In this document: positions 53,371 through 60,493 of the stretch, in pieces
How the letters are laid out: the number at the start of each line of letters is the position of its first letter
Numbering within the stretch: the stretch's first letter is position 1
From: Gammaproteobacteria bacterium
GTDB lineage: Bacteria; Pseudomonadota; Gammaproteobacteria; Competibacterales; Competibacteraceae
Direction of reading: 5' to 3'
Assembly: GCA_024235035.1 (NCBI GenBank)
Contig: JACKNE010000011.1
Coordinates: 62,001-126,000, forward strand
Length of the DNA stretch: 64,000 bases
Made by a program: the position numbers and the translations under genes
Notes under the pieces: model-generated
Told to the model about the DNA's origin: nothing
What the model saw: only the letters and a program-made list of their open reading frames with translations
Database searches by the model: none

Positions 53371-53582
53371 CATGTGCGGACTTACTACTAATTCATCTTT
53401 GAGAGCTATCGAGCTCCACGCGCTGAAAGATTTTGCATTCCCTAGGTTTTTGCCACATTCAGGCGCGGGTCACGACTTCAGAAGCCGGTCTGGCAATCGA
53501 CGTTAGGTTATGCCAGTCTTCGAACTCCATTTTCAGCCTAGTGAACCCCTGGAAACAGAGGCGCAGATAGGAAACTCCAGAT

Positions 53583-54104
53583 ATGTCGATTCACGATTCT
53601 CCCAGTTCCACAACCAGCGCTATTCCACCCGCTCGCCTGATCGCTTATAGCGTGGCGCTGGCCGCACTAGCGGTCGCCTTGTCGCCGATCAGCATTCCCA
53701 TCGGCATCGCCAAGGTATCTCCGACCCAGCATTTCATCAATGTCATCGCTGGAGCACTGGTCGGCCCCTGGTGGGGACTGGCGGTCGCTCTCGTGACTTC
53801 GCTGGTGCGCAACGCCATCGGCTTAGGCACCCCACTGGCTTTCCCAGGCAGTGTGTTTGGTGTGGTGCTGGCCGGGTTGGCCTACCGCCATACGCGTAAC
53901 GTGTATTTTACTGCCTTGGGCGAAGTCATTGGCACTGGATTGATCGGCGCTGCGGTCGGCGCACTGCTGGTCGCACCTTACCTGATGGGCAAGGATTTGG
54001 CGCTGACCGTATTGATCTTGCCTTTCCTGCTATCTTCCGCAGTGGGGGCCGCCTTGGGCGTCGTCGGCTTGCAGGTTCTACGGCGACTGGGTTATCTGCG
54101 CTGA
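53583..54104 (+). CDS. thiW: ECF transporter substrate-binding S protein, ThiW-like
   Basis: A 173-residue membrane protein with five to six helices. SPISIPIGIAKVSPTQHFINVIAGALVGPWWG and LVRNAIGLGTPLAFPGSVFG match the ThiW pattern, the S component predicted for thiazole, a thiamine precursor. It is 5 bp before the fused energizing module, so the two form one transporter. I looked for a TPP riboswitch upstream and see no convincing one. Confidence 0.85.
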   Translation: MSIHDSPSSTTSAIPPARLIAYSVALAALAVALSPISIPIGIAKVSPTQHFINVIAGALVGPWWGLAVALVTSLVRNAIGLGTPLAFPGSVFGVVLAGLAYRHTRNVYFTALGEVIGTGLIGAAVGALLVAPYLMGKDLALTVLILPFLLSSAVGAALGVVGLQVLRRLGYLR

Positions 54105-54109
54105 GCGCT

Positions 54110-56449
54110 ATGAGCAAGCCTCTCATTTTTTCGCAGAATTTGACTTACCGCTATCCGTCTGTCCAGACGCCTGCTCTACAAGATTTGGCCTTCACTGTCG
54201 AAGCTGGAGAGTTCGTGCTACTGGCTGGAGCCAGCGGTTCCGGCAAATCCACGCTCTGCCGGTTATTGAATGGTTTGATTCCCCATCTGCATGGCGGCGA
54301 GTTGCAGGGTGACCTCCGGATCGCCGGCATTGACCCACGCGCCGCATCGCCCCACCAGTTGAGTCATCTAGTCGGGTTGCTGCTGCAACGGCCCGATGCT
54401 CAGTGCCTGGCGACCACAGTCGCCCGTGATCTGGCGTTCGGCCCAGCTTGCCAAGGATGGGACCGACCGACCATCGCCCGCCGGGTGTGCGAAGTGGTAG
54501 AACGACTGGATATCGCCCATCTACTCGATCGTTCACCGTATACCTTGTCTTGCGGCGAGCAGCAACGTGTGGCGCTGGCTGGCGTATTGGCTATGCAACC
54601 CGGCATTCTGGTCCTAGACGAGCCTTTCGCCTTTCTCGATACAGCGGGCGCTAGCCAGTTGCGTGAACGATTGCGCCGCTTGCACGCGGCCGGCAGCACT
54701 GTGCTCATAGCTGAGCACCGTCTGGAGGAACTGGCTGATCTCGCCAACCGGGTGTTGGTGTTGCATCAGGGTCGGTTGGTTGCGGACGGGACGCCGAATC
54801 AAGTGCTGACGAGTCATCTCGCTGATTGGGGATTGGAAGCACCCGAATCGCTCCCCGTATCGCCACCATCGCAAGCGGCGACGCGCGAACCGGTGACCGA
54901 ATGGGATGGTATCCAGTGCGAGCGTGACGGGCGAGCCGTGTTGTACGGAGCCAGTCTGGCTGTTGCCGCCGGTGAAATCGTGGCGTTGCTGGGTGCGAAC
55001 GGCGCGGGCAAGAGTACCTTGCTGCGGCATGGTAACGGACTGTTGCGCGCTCAGGGCGGCGAGGTCCGCGTGCTAGGGCAACCGATCGGGCGACGGCCTG
55101 TCGCGGAGCTGGCTGGCGAGGTAGGGTTGGTGATGCAGCAACCGACCCATATGCTGTTCGCACCCACGGTGCGCGATGAATTGGCCGCCGGACCGCACGC
55201 TCTGCGTCGTTATGATCCCGCTTGGTGCGCGCAATTGAGCGAGCGTTTCGGCCTGAATCCGTTGCTGGATCGTCCTCCCCATACCCTCAGTGCGGGACAA
55301 CAACGGCGTCTGGCGATTGCGGCGATCCTGGCATCGCGACCACGGGTGTTGTTGCTGGATGAGCCGACAGCCGGGCAGGATGCCGCCGCGCGTGCTGCGC
55401 TGCGCACCTTGCTGCAAGAATGCGCCGCCGAAGGCGTGGCGATCACCGTGGCCACACACGATCCGCTCTGGGCCAGATCGCTTTGCCAGCGCTGGGCCGT
55501 TCTGGCCGAGGGACGCATCGTCACCCCTGCGGACGATTCCTTGGCCGCCGGTATGCAGCACTCCCGCAGCCTAATCCCCTCCCAGGAAAGAGCAGGAGCA
55601 TCGATCACCCACCGTTTTGCCAAGACTCCTGCTTCTCTGCTGGAGAAAGAGGAGAAAGAGTGGAGCGGGCAGGGTGAACGGTTCTCGCCGCTCCATGAAA
55701 CTGCCGCCCCTCAAAGGGGAGAAGATCGAAATGAGGAGGGTGAGCGCTGCCCCGATAGTCATTCGCTGATGCAACGTTCGGATCGGACGGGGTGCTTCGA
55801 TCCTCGTGCCTTGCTGGTTGTCTATCTGCTCGGTTGCGGGTTGATTTTACTGGCGACTCGACCCTTGGAACTGTTGCCATTGTTCACCGTACCGTTGTTG
55901 GGCATCGCATTCGGGCGATATTGGGGAGCGTGGCGGCGTGTCATGCGTTTGCTCTGGCCGACACTGTTATCGTTCGCCATCATCGTCGGCCTCGGCAGCG
56001 GTCTGGAAGCCGCGACCGGCGCGGTATTGCGATTGCTGGCGCTGGTGACAGCCAGCGTGTGGTTCTTCGCCCTGACGCCACCGGAAGCATTGGGTGAAGC
56101 GCTGCTGGCTAGCGGCTTGTCGCCGCAGGGAGTGTTCCTGTTGGAAGGAACGCTGCGTTTCGCACCGGCGATGGCGACCTTGGCCCGTGAGGTGCGAGAA
56201 GCGCAGGAAAGCCGGGGCATTCGCTTGGATGGGGTTTATCTATTGCGCAACGGTGTGGCCTTGCTCGCTCCATTGCTGACTAGCGTCATGCGTTTCGCCG
56301 ATGATTTGGCCGAAGCGCTGGAGACACGCGGTTTCGGTGGGCCGACGCGCACACCGCTAGCGGAATACCGGTTTCAAATCAGGGATTGGCGGTTGGTGTC
56401 GATCGCGCTGGCGGGAGGGGGGATAGCGGCAGCCGGGTTGATCCGTTGA
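54110..56449 (+). CDS. Fused ECF transporter energizing module (EcfA-EcfA'-EcfT)
   Basis: A 779-residue protein joining three subunits. First ATPase (~1-240): Walker A GASGSGKST at 39-47, signature LSCGEQQRVALAG, Walker B ILVLDEPFAF. Second ATPase (~263-480): Walker A GANGAGKST near 295, LSAGQQRRLAIAA, VLLLDEPTAG. From ~560 the membrane EcfT with the coupling region EAQESRGIRL and ALETRGFGG near the end. Between them, residues ~484-560 are a low-complexity charged linker (LLEKEEKEWSGQGER, AAPQRGEDRNEEGER) coded by repeat-like DNA. It works with the ThiW protein just upstream. Confidence 0.9.
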   Translation: MSKPLIFSQNLTYRYPSVQTPALQDLAFTVEAGEFVLLAGASGSGKSTLCRLLNGLIPHLHGGELQGDLRIAGIDPRAASPHQLSHLVGLLLQRPDAQCLATTVARDLAFGPACQGWDRPTIARRVCEVVERLDIAHLLDRSPYTLSCGEQQRVALAGVLAMQPGILVLDEPFAFLDTAGASQLRERLRRLHAAGSTVLIAEHRLEELADLANRVLVLHQGRLVADGTPNQVLTSHLADWGLEAPESLPVSPPSQAATREPVTEWDGIQCERDGRAVLYGASLAVAAGEIVALLGANGAGKSTLLRHGNGLLRAQGGEVRVLGQPIGRRPVAELAGEVGLVMQQPTHMLFAPTVRDELAAGPHALRRYDPAWCAQLSERFGLNPLLDRPPHTLSAGQQRRLAIAAILASRPRVLLLDEPTAGQDAAARAALRTLLQECAAEGVAITVATHDPLWARSLCQRWAVLAEGRIVTPADDSLAAGMQHSRSLIPSQERAGASITHRFAKTPASLLEKEEKEWSGQGERFSPLHETAAPQRGEDRNEEGERCPDSHSLMQRSDRTGCFDPRALLVVYLLGCGLILLATRPLELLPLFTVPLLGIAFGRYWGAWRRVMRLLWPTLLSFAIIVGLGSGLEAATGAVLRLLALVTASVWFFALTPPEALGEALLASGLSPQGVFLLEGTLRFAPAMATLAREVREAQESRGIRLDGVYLLRNGVALLAPLLTSVMRFADDLAEALETRGFGGPTRTPLAEYRFQIRDWRLVSIALAGGGIAAAGLIR
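55565..55765. repeat. Repeat-like insertion coding the A'-T linker
   Basis: Purine/pyrimidine-skewed DNA with inverted CTCCTGCT/AGCAGGAG segments (AGCAGGAG at 55591-55598; CTCCTGCT at 55625-55632) and GGGGAGAAG-type blocks. It lies in frame and is absent from ordinary EcfA or EcfT proteins. Confidence 0.45.
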
Positions 56450-56454
56450 TCCTT

Positions 56455-56516
56455 GGAGCGAGGCGACGAACGGAGTGGCCGCCTCGCTCCGGTAGGGTAG
56501 GCATGGCCTACCGACT
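56455..56516. terminator. Strong hairpins between convergent ECF and ter genes
   Basis: An 11-bp perfect stem GGAGCGAGGCG / CGCCTCGCTCC (56455-56465, 56480-56490) is followed by a second palindrome around GGTAGGGTAGGCATGGCCTACC (56491-56512). The lack of a T-run and the GTAGGGT-style sequence suggest a dispersed REP-like element that also blocks read-through between the convergent genes. Confidence 0.5.
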
Positions 56517-56565
56517 AACCTCTCAATATCCATTGAGAAGCGCTATGACCTGCCAAGGAACAATT

Positions 56566-56605
56566 TGATTAGCCCAGATTGACGCTGATTAGCCCAGATT
56601 GACGC
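56566..56605. repeat. 20-bp perfect tandem duplication over the terD stop codon
   Basis: The 20-base unit TGATTAGCCCAGATTGACGC occurs twice in a row (56566-56585 and 56586-56605). On the minus strand it encodes the last residues and stop of the TerD protein, so the spare copy lies after the stop and does not alter the product. Confidence 0.85.
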
Positions 56606-57167
56606 CAAAATCCTTGGCGACCGCCGCCAACCCACCGGCATAACCCTGACCGATCGCCTTGAACTTCCATTCGTCGTTGTGGCGATAGAGCTCGCCGAAG
56701 ATCATCGCGGTTTCAGTGGAAGCGTCTTCGGACAGATCGTAGCGGGCGATTTCCTGATCACCCTCGGCGTTAAGCGCGCGAATGTAGGCATTGGCGACCT
56801 GGCCAAAGTTCTGCTTGCGCGCCTCGGCGTCGTGAATGGTGACCACGAATGCGACTTTCGCTACGTTGGGCGTCATCAGATTGAGTTCCGCCTCGATCAC
56901 TTCATCATCGCCCTCACCCTCGCCGGTGCGGTTATCGCCCTTGTGCGAGATAGCGCCCGAGGGGTCCTGGGCATTGTTATAGAACACGAAATGTTGGTCG
57001 CTCAGCACCTTGCCATTGCCGTCCAGCACGAAGGCGGAGGCATCCAGATCGAAATCGCTGCCATCGGTCTTGCGCAAATCCCAGCCCAGGCCAAAGCGCA
57101 CTTTCTTCAGACCGGGCGCCTGCTTGCTCAGCGAAACATTCTGACCTTTTTGTAGAGATATCGCCAT
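56589..57167 (-). CDS. terD: TerD-family tellurium resistance / stress protein
   Basis: A 192-residue TerD: N-terminal MAISLQKGQNVSLSK, calcium-binding DGSDFDLDASAFVLD and GDNRTGEGEGDDE, and C-terminal TAMIFGELYRHNDEWKFKAIGQGYAGGL. These proteins bind Ca2+ and take part in tellurite, phage or general chemical-stress response; the precise mechanism is unsettled. Last gene of the ter run. Confidence 0.92.
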   Translation of the reverse strand: MAISLQKGQNVSLSKQAPGLKKVRFGLGWDLRKTDGSDFDLDASAFVLDGNGKVLSDQHFVFYNNAQDPSGAISHKGDNRTGEGEGDDEVIEAELNLMTPNVAKVAFVVTIHDAEARKQNFGQVANAYIRALNAEGDQEIARYDLSEDASTETAMIFGELYRHNDEWKFKAIGQGYAGGLAAVAKDFGVNLG

Positions 57168-57227
57168 GGTTCACTCTCCTAACTGTTGAATGTCATTTTT
57201 TTCCACCCTGGAGCAGGGCAGGGTGAC

Positions 57228-57803
57228 TTAAATGTTGATTCCATACTGGTGACACATCGCTTTCAGGCCACCGGCATAACCCTGACCGACCGCCGTGAAG
57301 CGCCATTCACCGCTGTGCCGGTAGAGCTCGCCGAAGATCATCGCGGTTTCGGTCGAAGCATCTTCGGCCAGATCGTAGCGGGTAATCTCGGTGTCGTTAT
57401 CGGCATTGACCACCCGGATATAGGCGTTGCCGACTTGACCAAAATTCTGCTTACGCTGATCCGCTTCATGGATCGTGACGGTAAAGGCGATCTTCTGTAC
57501 GTCGGCGGGCACCCGAGACAGATCGACTTTAATCACTTCATCATCGCCGTCCCCGGCGCCGGTCAGGTTGTCGCCAGTATGCTCCACCGAACCGCAGGAT
57601 GATTTCAACTGGTTGTAGAAGATGAAATCGGCCTCCGAGCGCACCTTGCCATCAGCGCCCAGCATGAATGCCGAGGCGTCCAGATCAAAATCAGCCCCAT
57701 CGGTCGCGCGGGCGTCCCAGCCCAGCCCCACCAACACTTTGGTTAAGCCTGGCGCTTCCTTGTTCAGCGATAGCCGGCCACCTTTGTTGAGGGAAATAGC
57801 CAT
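57228..57803 (-). CDS. terE: TerD-family protein (TerE-like paralogue)
   Basis: A 191-residue paralogue of the neighbouring TerD, with DGADFDLDASAFMLG, GDNLTGAGDGDDEVIKVDL and AMIFGELYRHSGEWRFTAVGQGYAGGLKAM. The paralogues share the ends most strongly, consistent with tandem duplication. Position between terB and terD suggests TerE, but TerD and TerE cannot be told apart securely by eye. Confidence 0.88.
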   Translation of the reverse strand: MAISLNKGGRLSLNKEAPGLTKVLVGLGWDARATDGADFDLDASAFMLGADGKVRSEADFIFYNQLKSSCGSVEHTGDNLTGAGDGDDEVIKVDLSRVPADVQKIAFTVTIHEADQRKQNFGQVGNAYIRVVNADNDTEITRYDLAEDASTETAMIFGELYRHSGEWRFTAVGQGYAGGLKAMCHQYGINI

Positions 57804-57892
57804 GGAGTTGGTTCTCCTCTTCGTTGCGGGTTTCTTCGTTGCGGATGCGGAACCTGGGATGGAGGGTTCCTGAACGGGGTCCCGGGGCGCGT

Positions 57893-58348
57893 TCAGGTCA
57901 GGTCGAAATCCTTTGGATTCAGATTCAGTTCAGCACAAATCTTGCGCACGATCGCTTTTTCGTCATCGTCGAAGTGACCGTCAGCGCTGGCGATCGCACA
58001 ACAGACGCGCACCATCAAGCGTGCTTCATCCGATTTATCCTTGACCTTGGCGACCGCTTGCAGGGCGCTGGCCTGACCGATTTGGTAGTCGAACTCGAAC
58101 TGCTTGGCGTACTTGTCGAAGATCGTGATCACTTCCTCGGTGCTGAACGCCGATAACACCTCGGAGTTCCGCAGAAAGCCCATCATCTTCTGTTTTTCCT
58201 CGGCGCGAACCACACCGTCGGCATGCGCCACCAACGCGCAACCAGCGACCACCGCTTCCAGGAAGCTCTTGTTGCGGAGCTTGGTGACTTCGGTCTTCAG
58301 GTTGGCGGAGACTTCGCTATAACGCTGCTTCAACCATTCGAGGGCCAT
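57893..58348 (-). CDS. terB: Tellurite resistance protein TerB
   Basis: A 151-residue all-helical TerB: FLEAVVAGCALVAHADGVVRAEEKQKMMGFL and the repeated acidic metal site CCAIASADGHFDDDEKAIVRKIC. TerB links TerC and TerD-type proteins in the best-studied clusters. No terC gene lies in the window, so its partner is elsewhere or absent. Confidence 0.94.
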   Translation of the reverse strand: MALEWLKQRYSEVSANLKTEVTKLRNKSFLEAVVAGCALVAHADGVVRAEEKQKMMGFLRNSEVLSAFSTEEVITIFDKYAKQFEFDYQIGQASALQAVAKVKDKSDEARLMVRVCCAIASADGHFDDDEKAIVRKICAELNLNPKDFDLT

Positions 58349-58396
58349 GCTTCATTTCCTCCAGTTGGGAAAGTATGAGAAAAACGCGGACAAAAA

Positions 58397-59614
58397 TTAG
58401 TTCTTGGAACCCGCCACCCAGCGCAGGCCAAATCCATAGGCCTCATCCATGAAGCGATGATCCAGGAAATATTCGACCAACTTAGTGACCTTGATATTCC
58501 CCTTTTCGTTCTCCAGCATCGCCAGCGCGCACATGCGCTGATCGTTGCGGTGGCTGTCGAGGCGGATTTCCAGGGTGGGTTGGCCAGGCGTTTGAATCGT
58601 CACGACGGCGTCTGTTTCCGCCCAGTTGGGGACGCCTTCGTAGATCAGGGTGAAGATCACCACTCGGTCCAGTTGCTCCCACTGACGCCCGTTGATGTGC
58701 AGGAACTCACCCAGAGCGCTGGCGCCGCTGCGGTCGTCGCCCATGAGTTGGATATAAGGCGGGTGTTGCAGGTTGCCGAAACTGTTGCCCAGCGCCTGCA
58801 CGGCGCCGGCTCGGCCATCGCGCAGCTTGAATAGACAACCCAGATCGAGGTCGATCTTGCGCCCACCGGTCAGTCGCCCAAAGAAGCCTTTGCCGCCGCC
58901 GCCCTGATGCCAATTCAGATTGATCACCAGATCTTCGAAGCCTTGGCCTTTTTTCTCCAGGGAGATGCTGCTGCCTTTTTTCTCCAGGGTAATCTTTTCC
59001 AAGCGGATCGGTTTGGCTGGAGCGGAAGAGGGTGGTGGGGCGGCAGCGGGCGGCGGCGTTTGCGTGGCCTCAGCGTCATCGGCGACATCCACGCCGTATT
59101 GCCGAGCCAGCGGCTCTAGCCCACCGACGAAGCCTTGACCGATAGCTCGGAATTTCCATTCGTCGTTGCGCAAGTAAAATTCGCCAACGATCAATGCGGT
59201 TTCCGGCATCATCTTGGTGGTCAGTGGAAAAACCGCTAGCGATGTCTGATTGCTGGCGTCGCGGATATCGGCGCGCACCAGGCTGAGTTGACCAAACGAT
59301 TGCCCGCGCTGCTGACCCTGATCGATGGTCAGAGCGATGACCACTCGCTCGATACCGGGTGGGAGTTTGGCGAAAGTGACGGTGAACGTTCGTCCGTCTT
59401 CGGTGCGTTGGATGCCAGCGCCGGGCAGCGTCAACTGGTTATAGAAGACGAAGTCGGCATCGCTACGCACCTTGCTTTGCGCATTCAGGGCGAAGGCGCT
59501 GGAATCGAGGATCAGCGGCGTGCTCACCGGCTCCCAACTCAAGGTGATAGTGACTGCCGCCGGCGCTGGGCGGTGCTGGGTGATCGAGAAATTCTGGCCA
59601 GGCTGTAGATCCAT
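58397..59614 (-). CDS. terA: TerA: TerD-like domain fused to TerA domain
   Basis: A 405-residue two-domain protein. Residues ~1-175 are a degenerate TerD domain (LDSSAFALNAQSKV, ETALIVGEFYLRNDEWKFRAIGQGFVGGL) lacking the full acidic calcium loop. A Pro/Ala linker (~185-205) follows, then a TerA domain (~215-400; LEKKGQGFEDLVINLNWHQ, KIDLDLGCLFKLRDG, MGDDRSGASALGEFL). It starts 21 bp after the terZ stop and ends 48 bp before terB, in one operon. Confidence 0.9.
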   Translation of the reverse strand: MDLQPGQNFSITQHRPAPAAVTITLSWEPVSTPLILDSSAFALNAQSKVRSDADFVFYNQLTLPGAGIQRTEDGRTFTVTFAKLPPGIERVVIALTIDQGQQRGQSFGQLSLVRADIRDASNQTSLAVFPLTTKMMPETALIVGEFYLRNDEWKFRAIGQGFVGGLEPLARQYGVDVADDAEATQTPPPAAAPPPSSAPAKPIRLEKITLEKKGSSISLEKKGQGFEDLVINLNWHQGGGGKGFFGRLTGGRKIDLDLGCLFKLRDGRAGAVQALGNSFGNLQHPPYIQLMGDDRSGASALGEFLHINGRQWEQLDRVVIFTLIYEGVPNWAETDAVVTIQTPGQPTLEIRLDSHRNDQRMCALAMLENEKGNIKVTKLVEYFLDHRFMDEAYGFGLRWVAGSKN

Positions 59615-59635
59615 CGTGACGGTTCCCGGCGAATC

Positions 59636-60238
59636 TCAGAGATAGGGCTGGAGCGCGGGCAACAGGTCGTGGAAGGTGCGACCCTCGGCTTGCTCGCCGA
59701 TCGCCTGCATCTTCCACTCATTGTTGTGGCGATACAGTTTGGTCATGATCAGGCCGGTGTGGCCGCCGCCTTCCAGTGACAGATCGAAACGGGCGATTTC
59801 ACTGCCAGTCGCAGCGTCCACCAATCGGCAGAAGGCGTTGGGGATGCCGGCGAAGCCTTCGCCACTGAAGCTGTTGACGGTGAAGATCAGCGCTTGAGTG
59901 GCGGCAGGCACACGGCTCAGATCGATGGCGATCTGTTCGTTGTCGGCGCCAGACTCACCGCCGCCGGAGCGATCGTCGCCGCTGTGGCGGATGGAGCCAC
60001 ACCGGCTTTCCAGTTGTCGAAACCATACGGTATCGGCCAGATGGCCACCGGCATCGAATAACAGGCAGGAAGCGTCTAGATCGACGGCTTCTTGACGTGT
60101 GCCGCCGCCAAAACCCAGGAAACCCTTACTCTGGACCTGCTTCATGCCCCAGCCCAGGCCCATGACGACCTGGCTCAGGCCGCGTCCCGCTTCTTTCTCC
60201 AGGCTGATACGCTGTCCTTTTTGCAAATTGATGGCCAT
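59636..60238 (-). CDS. terZ: TerZ-type TerD-family protein
   Basis: A 200-residue TerD-family protein: MAINLQKGQRISLEKEAGRGL, then an inserted SKGFLGFGGGTRQ loop typical of TerZ, VDLDASCLLFDAGG, GDDRSGGGESGADNEQIAIDL, and MTKLYRHNNEWKMQAIGEQ. First gene of the ter operon. GAGGA precedes ATG 60238, and a sigma-70-like promoter is visible about 70 bases upstream. Confidence 0.9.
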   Translation of the reverse strand: MAINLQKGQRISLEKEAGRGLSQVVMGLGWGMKQVQSKGFLGFGGGTRQEAVDLDASCLLFDAGGHLADTVWFRQLESRCGSIRHSGDDRSGGGESGADNEQIAIDLSRVPAATQALIFTVNSFSGEGFAGIPNAFCRLVDAATGSEIARFDLSLEGGGHTGLIMTKLYRHNNEWKMQAIGEQAEGRTFHDLLPALQPYL

Positions 60239-60305
60239 TCGAATGTCCTCGTTGTGGTGGGGTCAATACCGGAAGGAGCTGCAAGTTATCCATGAGTTTT
60301 ATAGG

Positions 60306-60333
60306 ACTATAGTTTAGATGTCGGTTGTGACAA
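60306..60333 (-). promoter_or_regulatory. Candidate ter operon promoter
   Basis: On the minus strand: TTGTCA (60333-60328), 16-base spacer, TATAGT (60311-60306). Each hexamer has 5 of 6 or better agreement with TTGACA / TATAAT. It gives a ~60-base leader to terZ. Pattern-based. Confidence 0.55.
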
Positions 60334-60493
60334 ATCACCTGATTGTTTGGCACATCGGTCGCCGACGGGCATCCAGTTCAATGGATGTTTTGAATTCCAG
60401 GGAAATTTGCAGTAGAGAATTTCGTAGTGAGATAGATTGTGGCTGATAACGAGAATTTCAAGGGAATTGGATCGGATTCATTTGGAGGCAGTC

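Noticed and set aside
53400..53582. TPP riboswitch upstream of the ThiW-like gene
   Set aside because: The conserved CUGAGA and ACCUGAU-type boxes are absent. A cobalamin-like fragment (GAAGCCGGTCTGGCA) is too short to count.
55571..55774. Small ORFs antisense to the ECF linker
   Set aside because: They arise from repeat-like skewed DNA inside a clear coding frame.
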